Notes under the pieces: model-generated
What the model was told of the DNA's origin: nothing
The model's input: only the letters and a program-made list of their open reading frames with translations
Database searches by the model: none
Translations under genes and position numbers: made by a program
DNA from: Xiphydria camelus
Taxonomy: Eukaryota > Arthropoda > Insecta > Hymenoptera > Xiphydriidae
NCBI GenBank assembly: GCA_963678675.1
Contig: OY783192.1
Coordinates: 35,123,250 to 35,187,249, forward strand
Direction: 5' to 3'
Length of the DNA stretch: 64,000 bases
Shown here: one piece after another, positions 1 through 13,700 of the stretch
Layout of the letters: each line of letters opens with the position of its first letter
Position numbering within the stretch: the stretch's first letter is position 1

Positions 1-212
1 TTTCCGTCATTCCCGATCGTTTGGTAAGTGTCTTTCGATGCGAAGTATCGTAATTCGAACGTGTGCGCATCCTTCGGGATAATCCACGAGCATGATTGGT
101 GTGGTTTACCCTTGAAAGAAAACGAGCAACGCGCGACGAAAAGCGTTTAAGTTCGATATTTGCTCCCGCTGCAAAACGAACGAAGCTATCAAGAAATGTT
201 TCGACCACTTAC

Positions 213-2559
213 ATTGGTCTCACCCCGAGCTATTCGCCAAGCCAAAGACCCCGAGGTTCTCCCTTGATAGTCTCCCTCGTCTCGACAAGATTTCTGAGAA
301 CCCGGCGGTGCCGGTAGGAACTCAACGAGTTCTAAGAGGCATCGCTTGGTAATAAACTGCTTGCGCGTGACGCTATAATTTACAGAGCTCTGGCGCTCCT
401 CATTGAGCGATCTAATTAATGACAATAAATCTCCCTCGTTACAAAGTGTTCTTCTCTTCATTACGGAAGATTGATCCCTTGTGTACCGCCACGTAACGTC
501 TTGGACTTCGTCCCTCGAGTACGCGAGTATGTAATTTAATTGCTTTCCCCATCCCTTCTCATACATCAGCGGACGGTCCATGACGTTTTCGCAGGGATCA
601 GCGTGGATCCACCTGTTTTCGGCTACCGACCATACCTGCGATGTGTTTTCGTACGTTCAGTTTCAAATGCGTGCCTATACTACATTATGAAAATGAGAGT
701 CGTCTCGTTCTATAACTGCTCATCTCAACGAATCAGAAATATTTACCCAAGACCGACATTAATTCAATGCAATTCTTTTTTCGTTTCGCTTCAAAGCCGT
801 TCATTTTTACGTAGAACTATTAAGAAATCAGCCGAATCCGAGGTACGCGAAAATAGGTGATCAAAAGGTCAAATAGATAATTATTTTTTATTTCGAATAC
901 ACAAAGCGCTCGGGTAAATAAGTTTCGACTAAATGTTCAATTCTTGTACTCCAAAATATTTCTGCTCAGTCGAGATAATCAATTTTGCAAGGAGGCAACC
1001 CAAATCTCTTTAGCCATGGGGGTCCAGCTACCTCTGTCCAAACGTGATCCGTTTGATCCGACACAAGGCGAGCGTCGTAACCGAGGGATCGACAAATTAG
1101 TGTGAACGCGTTAGCCCACTCCCCGCAACGCCCTTTTCTCGTTATTAATAACATGGCGGGATCGGAATATCGAGGAAATTGTACCTCGGTGCCGCAATTG
1201 CCGCACCTATAAATATTTTCTTTCAAATTCGCCCTCGTTTCTTCGCGGTATTTCTCGTAACCGCGTTTACCTGTGTATTTCTATTCTGGAAATCCTATGA
1301 TCCGACGAACTAATAACCCCCTTTGAGGTACACGAACCGGAGCATAGAGAACAAGGGGGACTATCTACCCATTGGAAGAACTCTTGCTTGAACCAACGCA
1401 ACAGTTCCAGTATAACTAAATCTTCCATTGTAATATCCTCCATTGATTGTTCGTTCCCGTTTAACTTGATATCCCTTAAAACCGTCGCGACGCGAAGATT
1501 ACGCATTTCTTAACGAATTAAAATAAATTTCTCTAGTGGAAAAATTTCTTCGCGATTTTATAGAACTGTACGTGTGTTCTACGTGAATTTCTACCAAACA
1601 GTGTGAAATTGCATAGGAGATTTAAGTGTACTGATTTGTCATTTAGTGTTTAAAACCTGCACCAAAGTATCAGAGTTTTCCATGTAAATGCAATTAATAG
1701 ACAACTGTGTAGTGGAAGGTGGAGCATTTCTGGACTAGAAATAATATCTCAGCTTCCATAAATCTATGCAGAAAATTTTTCACTAGAATTCGTAGAACAG
1801 AAATCGCGAATATGTACCTTTGAATGGATCTCATTCTTTCAATGGCCCCAATATGTAATTTCGTGAGCGGTACAACGGATCTGGCTCTTTCCTGCAAAGC
1901 CAGATCCTCGTACCTCAGAACACTTTGAAACTGTTTCTTTATACTATTAAAAAAACTACCCTGTGGATTCTTTGGAATAACGGCTGGTCTGGCAAAACTT
2001 TGAAGTAGAGGTACTCGTGCAGTTACGCTTGCCGAGTTACTAGAGCTTTGCGATACAAATTTTTCCGAAGCTGTGTCTGTTTCGTTACCAGTGCTTGGCG
2101 GCACGGGGTTTTGCGCAATTGCACCTGTTACATTAGTAGAGCCTTGCGACAGAGGCTTTTCCGTCGTGTCTTTATCACGCAATTCCGAAAGCAGTCGTCG
2201 CAACTCTGTCAGCTTGGACAGAGAAGCGTCGAGTGGAAGCAGAAGGTGATCGTCGTTCTGCCCGGAAAATAAAACCATCGCGACTTTCGATATCGTGGCA
2301 ATATTTGTCTGAGAATCAAGGGTTAAACCGGGACACTCACCTCTACAAATCCAACCTCGAATAAGCATTCCATAGCACCGGCTGCTGGAAGGATTTTCTC
2401 TACCACTATTGCATTACTCAATCGCACTTTACGATACTTAATTTCTTCGGGCTTGTCGATGATGTTATTGCATAGCATCGACAGAATGCGTTTTGCCTCC
2501 TTACAAGTGGCCTTTTCATTTTCTTCGAGAAGTTTCACGTAACGATTTAAATTAGACAT
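213..2559 (-). CDS. Pngl: Peptide:N-glycanase (PNGase), 5 exons, C-terminus beyond left edge
   Basis: Cytosolic deglycosylase that removes N-glycans from misfolded glycoproteins exported from the ER, upstream of proteasomal degradation. Exons on the minus strand: 2559-2341, 2257-1818, 1474-1271, 1206-1032 and 635-213. All are joined at GT-AG sites with compatible phases and give 487 residues. Residues 1-73 form the first part of a PUB domain (p97-binding in this family), ending in the family-typical [10 protein letters not shown]. Residues about 75-200 are a Ser/Thr-rich linker. The transglutaminase-like core follows, with zinc-binding pairs CSLC (261/264) and CGNC (289/292). The catalytic triad is Cys315 (GRCGEWAN), His342 (TDHVWTE) and Asp359 (HADPCE), and the family block YEKGWGK comes soon after. 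The open frame ends at a GTAAGT donor after [12 protein letters not shown]. The C-terminal PAW domain is not visible and must lie left of the window. The start was chosen because MSNLN opens the PUB domain. Introns are 64-396 bp. Family identity is near certain; the last donor is less so. Confidence 0.93.
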
Positions 2560-5500
2560 GACTCGCGATGAAAAATACAACGGCGACGATCGTTTCCGGA
2601 AATAGAGACGCTTCGATAGTGGAAACAAGAGGTTATCCGCATAATTGCCTCATCATAGGCAAGTCACACATGAGTCTACGTTGTTGACGTTTACGCGACA
2701 AAAGTGCAAGTTGCTACAGGTGCACCGGGATGCACCTGTAAGATGGCAAAGTAGAACTGTGAAATACGCCCCCCCAAAGCGGGAACTACGAAGTGGAAAG
2801 TCGGATGGACCACTTTCCGCGGTCGATAAAGAAGTGGATATTGTGCGTAGGAGGGGCAATTACGAATTACAGTGGAAAAAATCCCTTTTTGAAATCTCCC
2901 ATAATTATATAAGCAGCCTTCCTTCTTTTTTTTTATTGAAAGCCTTTCTTCACTGAGCTTTTCGCTCTATATAGGTATATCTATGAACAATAGAAATTTA
3001 GGATCGTTGCACCCGAGTTTCCGGTAAACGCGCGTTATACTTGTTCTATTTTAAAATTACGTGATACATTAAAATTTCGGAAAAACTAGTTTTAATCGAA
3101 ACAACCCCTAATTTCCTGGAGTACACTCCAGAAATTATATTTTATTTAAAATTTCACCCGACCTCGTGTGTGTCGCACAAAAGAAAAGTTTCATTTTATA
3201 CTCAGAGGGTTGGAAAATTAATTTGACAGCGCGCAATTGAACAGATTCGCTCCGCTTTACCCGACGTAGAACCAGCGATTCGATTCTGTCGGCGTCGCCG
3301 TTCAGCCGAGAGATTATTTCCGCTAAAATACGAGCTTTCCACCCTACGCTATTGAATTTTTCGGAATCGCGTGCTTCCGTTTAAACAACGCGAGAGACAG
3401 CGTGGCGCCCGCGTCCCGATTCGACCCATTTTTCGCCTCGAATGTAGGAAGTTCTCAGGATGATCCCGAATTTATGGGCGACAGTGGATACCGCCCCGAT
3501 GAAGTGCGGAATAAAAATTCTTCCACCCCGCAGGTCTTTATAGGTCATACGAAAAAGTTGATACCCCGCTCATCAGGACGAGGTTTACAGCGCGCGCGAT
3601 TATTGGGGAAACTTTTTTCCCCTCCATCTGCCTCCCCCCCCCCCTCTCGACGATTTGTAGATCTCACCGTATAGAGAATGGCTGTCGTTCGGCTAACTTT
3701 TTTATTCGGCCCCATTTACGAGTTATTCCCGTTCGATATCTCGCGAATAAGATACGACTTCCTTTGAAGAAAAGTTCCTCGGCGTATAAATTGGCGAATG
3801 TACATCCTGATGGTTCTCCAGGATACCGGCATGATTAGAGGAATTCTCCACGATGGGAACGTCCGTTTTATAAAGCGGAATATTATCCGTCGCGATGATG
3901 TTTTCAAAGGAATGAGGCTTCTGGGAAATTTTCAGCGTGGCTCTATCAATCGGTCTGATTATACGGAAAACAGGCATCTCGTCCGAGACAGAGGAGGAAG
4001 CCGCGTAATTTGTGAATTAAAAATTTTCATAACAGGCAAGTTAGTCCGACCTCATCCTCCACCCTCCTATCAAAGATTTTCCGATTACCTACGGCGCTGA
4101 ATCGAGGAGTGGGTTCGTTCCGACGCGTTGAGATGGCACGTGCTACGAGGAATCGACGTTAATTCGAACTCATTTCACGTTTTGCCGCGAGTGTAATTCA
4201 AATTCGTTCGATTCGACGAGTATATTTTATTATCGCATCCGGAATATTCCACGAATGAATTTCATCAGGGAAGTGCAAAGGGTCTTCCGTTCGACGCGGC
4301 TATTCCGAATGTCTTTGAAGGTTTAAACGATCAGAAATATGTATATATACAAAAAAGAGTATCGCATCATATAATTTTTTCTTTTCGACATTCTTTCTTA
4401 ACGTCGAAGGTGCAGGGAAGAATTTCGAGAAATCTCGCTAAAATACTCCGCGTGAGATAAGCCAGATTACTTCACTTCCGGCCTTCGCCGCGTCCGCTAC
4501 TCGCGTGTATATCGCGAGTAAAAAATAGCTGTATACGTAATATAATATCTCACCGCGAAAGAGCGTCGGTAGATTTATCGTTGCCCGGGGTAAACAAAAA
4601 GGCCCCAACGTTATCTCTATCAGTTCGAGGCCCGCGCTCCGTCTTCCATTCCTCGGAGAGGACGACATACTCTTTCGAGCTTTTCTCGCATCCTGTACCC
4701 TTGGAAATTGAATTCGAGCGAATCCGCAAACTTGGCGCATTTCTCGGGACGCTCCTGTACACTTTACGGTCGACTGTGTTTTCGAGTTGGCATAGCGCAA
4801 GTAGGAGCGAGAGAGAAAGGGAGGAATGACTTTGAATTCCCTTCCAATTACTCCGATCGCGAAGCAAATGGGAAGCGAGATCAAAGATGAGCTCTTAAAT
4901 GAGAACCGTATAAGCATGTAGGTGGGTGCTTCAATGCATGGGGAACGGATAAATGTGTGGACGTAGCATACATCATTTACGGATCGTCCGGCGAGCTAGT
5001 AGTAAATGTCAGAACTAGTTGGACGTTAGAGAGTTTCAGTCGCGAAAGGCCGAAGAGGAAGGCAAACTACGGTTCCGTTTAAAAAGTGATTTGGAATAAG
5101 TCATTTATGTACCAGGAAGACGCGTATAATATAATGGGTATCTCCGATTATCTTATAACCCCCTACAGAATCCCTCCGCGATCCAATTCAAAATCGAACT
5201 TAAATAAAGTCTTCGAATGCGGCCGATGGTACCTTCCTCTTCCACCAATCTAAACTCTCAAATAGCTTGCTTCCCTCGGGATTCCTTTCGAGAGTTTGCT
5301 TCGACGTGCTCTTCGCTTAGTTACTCGATCGTCAAAACTTGGAGTTTTAAACTTGATTTCTTCACAGAAAATGTCGAACTCCATTCTATCTCCCGGACGG
5401 CTCGAGCGAACCTCATCTTGCAGCGATAAAAATAAGCGAGCTTTCCCAACATCTTCTGTAAGATATTTATATGCATATGTATGTGTATACAGTATTTTGC

Positions 5501-7737
5501 GCGGAGTAAGAATTTTGTAATCCCGAATGAATTTGATCCGAGAAGCATCCTCAAAAATGAATACGAAAATATTTCGCCCAAAGGGACCGCTCCTCTTTTT
5601 AGACTGAATAAATGAATCTCCCCTTAATAATGTAGCGCACACGAGAAAAGTCCTAGAGGCTCGCGTTCCCTCGATCTCGAAAGCTTTCACTCGGGATTCT
5701 CCTCGAGTCGTACTTAAAAGCAAACATTACGTGTCTGTTTTAATAAGTGAGAGACCCGCTAAACAAACGTAACGTGTTTTTAAGCTCTACTCAAAGAAAG
5801 TCCCGTGTACACTTTCTGGATACGCGAGCGCGGTTGATCCAACTAGGGAATATCCCACCAAGTTCCAAGGTAATTATGCGGGTAAACAATTAAAATTAAA
5901 TCCTAAGTGTTATTCGAATCGGGGTTTGGTGTCGCCAAGTATACGTTCGAGCTGTAAGCTCCGGCTCTCCCCGAATAATTAAGCCAAGTTCAACTCCGAA
6001 ATTTCGTCGACGAAAAATCACCCCCCGAGAAACGTATTCTTCCTGTCGCGCGCACGAGAGTCGGCGGGTAATCTCTTACGGGTCCGCGCGCAAGACCAAA
6101 CGATTTCAATCCTGCGTCCATAAAGCGCGCATCGGTTTGTCCATTCGACGTTAACTCGCGTGTTCCTCGCGCGCGCGCCCGGCGTATCGAACGAACTTAT
6201 TCGACGAAGTGCCCGCGCAAACACTCGCGCGCTTGTAACCCACCTACACATACATACGCCTCCCTCGCTCTCTCGATTCGCCCGCGTATACACCGCTCGG
6301 CACGGAGCCAGTACAATTGGCACGCTCCGACTCGAAATCGTCGAGGCACCGTTTTTCGGTTTTTCCCGTTTGAACCGAGTGCACCTATAGTCCATTTACC
6401 CGGTCATAGTATACATATGTATACCCACGACACACCTATGGTGCAATCTCGCACGTCGGTGTACGGTCCACCGATATTCGCGAGCCGACGTGTCGCCCGT
6501 GCCGGGACGTACGATCGAGGGCGGCGCGGAGGGGTCGCGCGGACCCTACAGATATACTCGAGGGAGGATGCTGGGTGGAAGGGAGGGAAAGCGCGTGCGC
6601 CAGTGTCGCGGGGTTAGCTCGCATCTCGCGTACCAGTCTCATCCGAGCATCCATCCCTCGCGGAGCGCTACAAGGGAAAGTTCGCGCGCGGGGGTGCAAT
6701 CCACGATCCGAGCGTCGATCGGAGTTCGTCCGATTTATCATCCTCCGATCGAAGTATCGAACTCTCCCGCGGGGTCGCGTCGCGCATTCCGCTCGGGGTG
6801 ACTCGTCCCTTCGAGTTCGTCGAAGGGTGCGGTGCGAAGCGACGGGGACCGAGAAAGGGATAATTACTGGATACACCGTGCGTGCGGAAGAGGGGAGATA
6901 CGAACGCCTTGGGATGATACGAACTTCGTGTTACGTGCTTCGGAACGCTCGCGTGCTAATGTGAAGTCGACGGTGGTGCGAGGGTGGCGGGGGTGGTGGC
7001 ATTGAGGGAGCGGTTTGAATGGAGCCAATTACACGTTTTCCGCGTAACGCCCGGTGAAAGGGGAAAGTTGTACGAAAGTGGGATACGCGGAACCGGATAA
7101 TTTCGCAAGACGAAGTGTAACGAGATCGTCGATCGATCCCGCCGATCGTTAGCCGTCGAGGACTACCGTCGGTGTCTCCGTCGGCACGATTTTCGTGCGT
7201 GGGGTAAATTCGATCAATGCGACGCGATCGTCCCGAGTGAACGAGGATGCGATGGAGAAAAACAGTGAATTCGTGCCGGGTGCAATCGTCGTGCAGTGTC
7301 TCGTGCGCATAGTGTGATCCACCGAATCGCGCGCGAGGACCGTTCCCCGATATAGTTTTCCCTCCCCAAAAACATCGAAGTCTCGCTTCGCGTCTCTTCC
7401 GGATCGGCTCGCCCAGCCTCCGGCGGCATCCGAGGGCAAATCCGCGCCGTCCTTCCGACGGCCGTCGGATCATCTCGCGACGACGGCCAGGGATCGCGGT
7501 CGCTTCAACCCCCGCGCGATTTCCAAGAGTAGACCAATTTCGACTATCGCGCGCGTCGGATGGGGGTTTCCAGGGACATGGGGACGGCCTCGGAGCACGT
7601 CCCGACTTGAGAGGGGGACACAGGGATAACCGCTCGAGGGCGGAGACGAGGCGGGAGAAGTACAAGGAGCGATAAAAGATTGGGGAGAAGGAAAACAAGA
7701 GGAGCGACGAGATCCGAGGAGATCGGAGGGTTGCAAG
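2560..7737. other. Intergenic region between divergent Pngl and dpr genes
   Basis: No supported exon. The first part should hold the Pngl promoter and 5' UTR, but I could not place a start site. DNA from about 6000 to 7737 is GC- and CpG-rich and runs directly into the dpr start codon, so it probably includes the dpr promoter and 5' UTR; this is inferred from position and composition. An 11-base C run lies at 3634-3644. Open frames on both strands here are arginine/serine-rich and overlap each other, as expected of CpG-rich non-coding DNA. Confidence 0.6.
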
Positions 7738-10731
7738 ATGAGGGGTTTACTATTGGCCCTGGGGTTGCTGTTCGCCGGTAAGTCGGTCGTGCGAACCGGG
7801 CCGGAGGAGGGATGGTCGTCGCGTACAGCGGCGGACGAGGGATGAATGGATCGTCGAATCGATCGAAGGGATCGGGCGACCGTGCGCCGGTGATGTTTGT
7901 GGAGGAAATAAAGCGAGACCTCTCTCGAGTTCGCGCGTTCGCACCCTGTTCGACGGGAGGGAATTCCCGTGAAGGCGATCCACACCCTTCGCTCGTTCGC
8001 GCGACGGTTGTCCTTCCTCGACGGATTTTACCGCGAGATGCGAGGAGGCGAGCGCTAACCCTGGATATTTTTCGGGCACCCCCGAAGGACCCGGTGCCAG
8101 ATGTACGACGGACGAGGAGAACATGGAAGACGCCGATCTGGAGCCACTCGATCGCGGTCCCTTCTTCGACGTTTCGGCGTCGCGCAACGTCACCGCCCTC
8201 GTCGACAAGACAGCCGTGCTCAACTGTCGCGTGAAGAACCTGGGAGACCGCACGGTACGTCGGCAACGCTCGTCCGCGCGACGTAACGCGCTTCGCGAAG
8301 TTTGCGAGTGGTGCTCGTCGTCCTCCCGCGGGTGAGATAAGCACGAAAGTCTCGAGAGTCTCGCGCGGTGACTGCGGGGTCCTCTTCCGCGGAGTACCGC
8401 CGTTTGGAAGTACCTACGTGTACTCACGGTGGCAGAGATTATCCATTGTTTCTCGCGGATGAGGTCGCGAACGAACGGGGGATGAGGGAGGAAACGGCGG
8501 CTGAGACTCGCCGGGAACTCGCGTGTGCTTATCGGGGAGGGCGCGTTTGTTCCGGGCGAGATTAATGAAACGCTACGAAAAGGGGAGGAGTGCGGGGACA
8601 CGGGTGCGACATGGATAGGGGTGCGAAGGATGTTGCTATTACATATCCTTCGATCGAATTGGCACTCGCAAGGCTTCATTGCGGTACTCTTCTTACGCGC
8701 GAGGGTCCGGATTGGATGTGTTAGCGGGGTTACTTTTTTGTGTTACTCTTTTCTCTTACTTACCGCTCTCACATGTTCGACCGACGACACGAAGAGCTCT
8801 TGAGATATTTCGGAAAGAAACTCTCTGTGATCTCGGCCGATCGATTTGGTCGCGGGAGAATTAATTTATAAAGCTATCTGCGTTCTCTAATTGACTCCGT
8901 AGTCCGACCAGGCCGGTTGTCTGACGCGCGAGCCTTTGTACTACTAGATCGCAATACCGTCGCTCGTTTTCCCCTTTTCGTTGCGGAAAAAATGACCGAC
9001 GAATACGTAAATTATCCACGGACGAACCTCGTGATTCCGCTGATCAATGGTACTCGATTATCCCAGTTAAGATTCCCCGGGTCCTCCCGCAGAGGGAATG
9101 CAATGCCGCACAATGGTCGAAAAAGAACGAAAGGAGTTATACAGAGGTACGCGGAGACGGCGCGAGGTGGTAAACGGAGTGGGGGTGTACGCGAGGGAGA
9201 AACGAGGAATGAGGAGATGAAAGGGAGGGGGAGGGGGGGAGGGAGCTGATGAGGAGGGCGATCGGGAGGGAGGGCGCGGGCCGGACGCGCTTAACGGCAA
9301 TACGGTAAATCCGGGACCGGGCGAGATGCGGGCTTCTCGCGGGGGTAAAAAAGTTGCTCGACTCGCGATTCCGTCGGGTCGGAGAGGCAAGAAGCGACGG
9401 GGTCCGCCGGCACTCTCGGTCCTCTCGGTTACTCTCGCGGCGCGCTGTTTCGACAGTTTTCGGTTCGTTTCCATTTCCACGCGACGCGATCGGCGTCGAC
9501 TCGTTTTGCCGCTATCGCGTCTCGCCCCCTCGCCCCCCCTTCTCTCGCTTCTCCCGTTACGACAATTCCCCCCCTCCCTCTCTTCGAACCCTGCCACCGA
9601 AACCCGGTTTCCGCGTCAGCGACGAGCAGGCGTGCGAACACGGGACACTGGTTTGAGCATTGATAAAAACTTTCCATCTTCTCGCCCCCGCCGGGGTGAA
9701 TTCCACCCTTCCGTCAACTCCGCCCCATTTCGCCGCGTATTCGAGACCCTCTCGCCTAACGGCTAGCGGACATCTTCGTCGGGGAGGTTTGTCGACGTCG
9801 AACGTACAGACATATATGTGCATATCGGCGATTCGTTGGGGCCAACGAGGGGTCGTTGGAAATTTGACAGTGGAAAATAGTCGCTCGCACTTTTTTCGTC
9901 CGTCGCGTATCTTGGAAGGGCGAGAAAAATTCGCGTTATTCAGTTTGAGCGGTTTCGCGTGGAATGGAGAAAAATTACCGACACGTGCTGTTATACCATA
10001 GGGCACGTAACGTCGAACTTTTACCATTACACCCTTATGAACAGGGGAAAGATAGTTTTTAGGGATGATAAATACATCGTCATATAAAAATGTGCTCCGG
10101 GGAAGCAAAAACTGCGCGACTCGGATTTTATTAAACGTGGGTAAGGCGAATTGTGCTTTTATCTACTCAGGTGTGGTTATAGGGCTTTCGATTGCCTCGG
10201 TAGAATGGCACCGAAGAATTACCGCACCCTCGTGCGAAACGCGCGAGGAATTCCTTCGAGAAGTATTTTGTTACGAAGAATTGCCTCGCGGCTTACGGCG
10301 TACGCGGTATAATTCGACTCGCCCTACGCCGGCAAAAGTATCCCCGTACGCTCCGCCACTCCGAGCTAAAAGAGTACCGTGCAACTTTTCCACCATTTAC
10401 ATTTCACCTTTTACGCCTACAATTTCCCTCTCGGCCGCGGAAAATCGAGGAGACGACACGCCTACGATTTCCCCGCGACGGGCGCGCGAAAGGTATCCAT
10501 AAATGAGATGAAAGATTCATTCACCTTTTTTGAGTCGGGGCTCTCGATATAGCACGCGAACGCCGAGTCGCTCCCCGGCTCTTCCACTTTATCAGATGTC
10601 TAACTTCAACCTAGTTATGTACCTTACATAATTCGTACGGCGACGATCGCGCAAATTACACCGAAGTCCGCGGCACGGTTTACCCCGGTCGTTCCGCAAG
10701 TTCTTCGTCGCTTTATCGGCAGTTCACGACG

Positions 10732-10774
<43 letters not shown>

Positions 10775-13700
10775 CACGCGCGGTAAGAGCGCTTGTCCCG
10801 AACCGGTGGAAGTTAAGAAATAAGAGCGAAATAACGGAAAAAGTCTCGGGAGAGAAAGGCGACGGCGTCGGTGGAACGCGTCGGACGAAGGACCGAGAAT
10901 GAGAGAGCTGCTCGCCTCTCTACCCCCCCCCCCCCCCCTCCCACCGCCACTAGGGAGTTATGAAACTACACGGATTCGATCGTCGTACCGCGCGTATCGT
11001 CCGAACGCGATGTAAACTACTTCGCGAACTGGGTTCCCCCGGCAGAATTCTCCGTGCGACAAACGGGCCGCGGCGCGGGCGCGGGCGGCTCGTTACAGAT
11101 CACGCGCGTGCGGCGCAACTTCGGAGATCAGCTTTGTTCGGAGTTCCCGTCGAACCCGTGAGCGATTACCCGCGGCACGGTCGATCGCCGAGTGCCGGGC
11201 GGCCGTATCTCTAATCGTGGTGGAGGCAATCTTCCGCTAGACCGAATTGGTCGTCTCCAACTTCATTTCCAATGCTACGCGATATCGCGGTGTTCGGCGG
11301 ACCGCGGGGGGTTGCGGTGTTGCGCAAGCGATAATACGGGAGTCGTGGCGAGAATCGTTAAGGAACTTATTGGCGAATGAGCGGACGTTAAACTCTATTT
11401 ACCGCCGGGTTTCAGCGCGGCGTTTGCGAACGGAATTTCTAAGCTACGCGTCGATTGCGGAGCGTATACCCGTGGAGTTTCACCGTGATTTGTTGATTCT
11501 AATAGAGGTTCCGTACTGCCGTTGTATAGCGTAATTAGAAAGTTATACGTATACGGGGAATATTTGGAGCACTTGGTAAAGTTGGAGTGGTTTGAATGGG
11601 GGCGTGAGAGACGAAGAAAGAGGAGTCCTCGGAAACTTTGTAAGCCTCGGTAGAAAAGGTCGGTTACTGATCGGACCGCGCGTCGTTAAAACTTATCGAA
11701 GAAATAATTGTCCGCGTAAAAGAGATCGATCTGATTTTGCTTCCAATGGAATTCGACGCGATAGGCCGGAGGTCGCGACGCGTGGGTCACGTCGGGGTCG
11801 GTGCAGTGCGAGCGGAATCACGGGTGCAGGTAGATCGTAACGCGACCTACGTGTCGCGCAAAATCGAGCAAACCGTACGACGGGACTGCGAAAACGACAG
11901 AACTCGGAGCAAACGGATGGATGATAAATCACGAGGAAATGTATTAGCGAATCCATGCGTGAAACTCTGTACGGCACACGTCGCCCGGGGTGGAGGGGGA
12001 TGGGTGGGGGTTCACGTTGCACAATGCGATGGTACGTGTATGTGTCGTGGAACGCCGTGGAAAAACCCAAATGGACATGTGGCGGGGTGTAATGTTTTAA
12101 ACTCTGCGGGGACTGCGTAGTGGTCTATTTTTTTTAGCTGGATGAGAAAAAAAAGTGGTAAAAGTGCACATCAAACGCGATGCTGTCTAGCGGTCGCGAA
12201 ATTCCGGGAAACCCGATGTAATTATCAGAGAATTTCGTGGCAGGGAGAAATTACAGGGAAAAAATGTCAGGAAAATGTTAGAGCTCGATGAATTTTTTGA
12301 AATCATTTTGTTACTGTACAAGAAATTCATGTGTGTTGTTAATTGCAAATGATTTAGCAAATTCTATCTCAAATTTGACCCGATCGACCGTGATGACGAT
12401 AATTTTAATAGTCATCGTTTCCAAATACACGTGAGCTTTGGTACCTACTCCTCGCGTTGCAAGTAATATGATATGTGACATTCGTAACACCTCGATTGCG
12501 ACGGAACTAATTATCGCTAGATCGAATGTTCTCCGTTAACTTCGTCACCGAGCATCCGATGCACGCTTCGATATCCAATGCATAGTCTGCGGTGTGACGC
12601 TATCGGGTCGTTGCGACCAACGGCGATGACGAGGGTATGTTTAATTGTGGCATTGAGTAAACTCAATGGATGTTCGTAAATGAGGTTACGCTATTCTCTT
12701 AGTTTTCATTATTATCTATGTCGGTCAAGAGACTCCTGCATAATTATAAAATGTGTTTTAAGGCATGGCCCCTCGATGCGATCATTTTAATGTACACCCT
12801 TCTCCCCCATCACTGTCTACACCTTTAATTTAACTTCAGATATTATGAAGACGTTAGAGAGAAATGAAGTAATATTTGCTGGAAGTGATTGAAAAACTCG
12901 TAAAAATATTTGAAGAGTTCCAGTTAATCGTTAAACGCATTTCGGGAAATCATGGAGGGTTGAAATGAAAAGGAAAAGTTAGAACGCTACGTCACGCTTG
13001 ATGCACACCCCTTCCGCTATGCTTTGACACTTCGTAACCTCGACCCTTTTTCCCTGTAATAATGTTATGTAATTTATTAACGTCCCCTCGTAAATCCATC
13101 GCGGTAAATGAAGTTGCCACTGATGGGACAAAAGTTGATACATACCTGTAAGTAATTCTAAAGGAGCATCCCTTGACATTTGTGCAAAAATTGAAATTTC
13201 TGGATTTTTACTCCTAACCACTCTATTCGATGTATTTTTTAAATATGTATTCTGAAAATTATAGGTGATATTGTGTGGAGAAATAATTTGTTCTTACATA
13301 AAATTACCGATATATTATATTCCATTTGCGAAATGGACTTAATAACCAAAAATCACAGATCTATTGGGGAAATCTGAATGGAACATCAAGATATCGAATC
13401 TGGGAGAAAATAATTGCTTCAAGTTTCTAAAGTTGCTAAAGATATTTATATAACTCCATCTCAATGTATTCTATATATTCCCGCTGAAAAACAGACGCGA
13501 TGAAAACGACGAAGCCCAATGAAAGCGGACGGATGATAAATCACGAGGTAACGTATTAGCGAGTGTACGCGCGTGATGCGAGCGACTCAATACGCCGTAC
13601 GCCGTCAGTATTGGCAGTGACGCAGTACGCGTAAACCCATCAGCCCAGTGGAAAAAGCCGGATAGTCGACAGGCGTCCCGACGTTCCCTCTTATATTTTA

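Noticed and set aside
100..168. Possible sixth Pngl exon after a TTTTGCAG acceptor-like site
   Set aside because: Phase fits, but the 20-residue translation does not resemble the PAW domain and its donor is weak.
7560..7580. Upstream ATGs as alternative dpr starts
   Set aside because: They are out of frame with the signal peptide; the ATG at 7738 has good context and gives a clean signal peptide.
7544..8344. 266-codon minus-strand frame across the first dpr exons
   Set aside because: Shadow of the dpr signal-peptide and Ig1 exons on the other strand.
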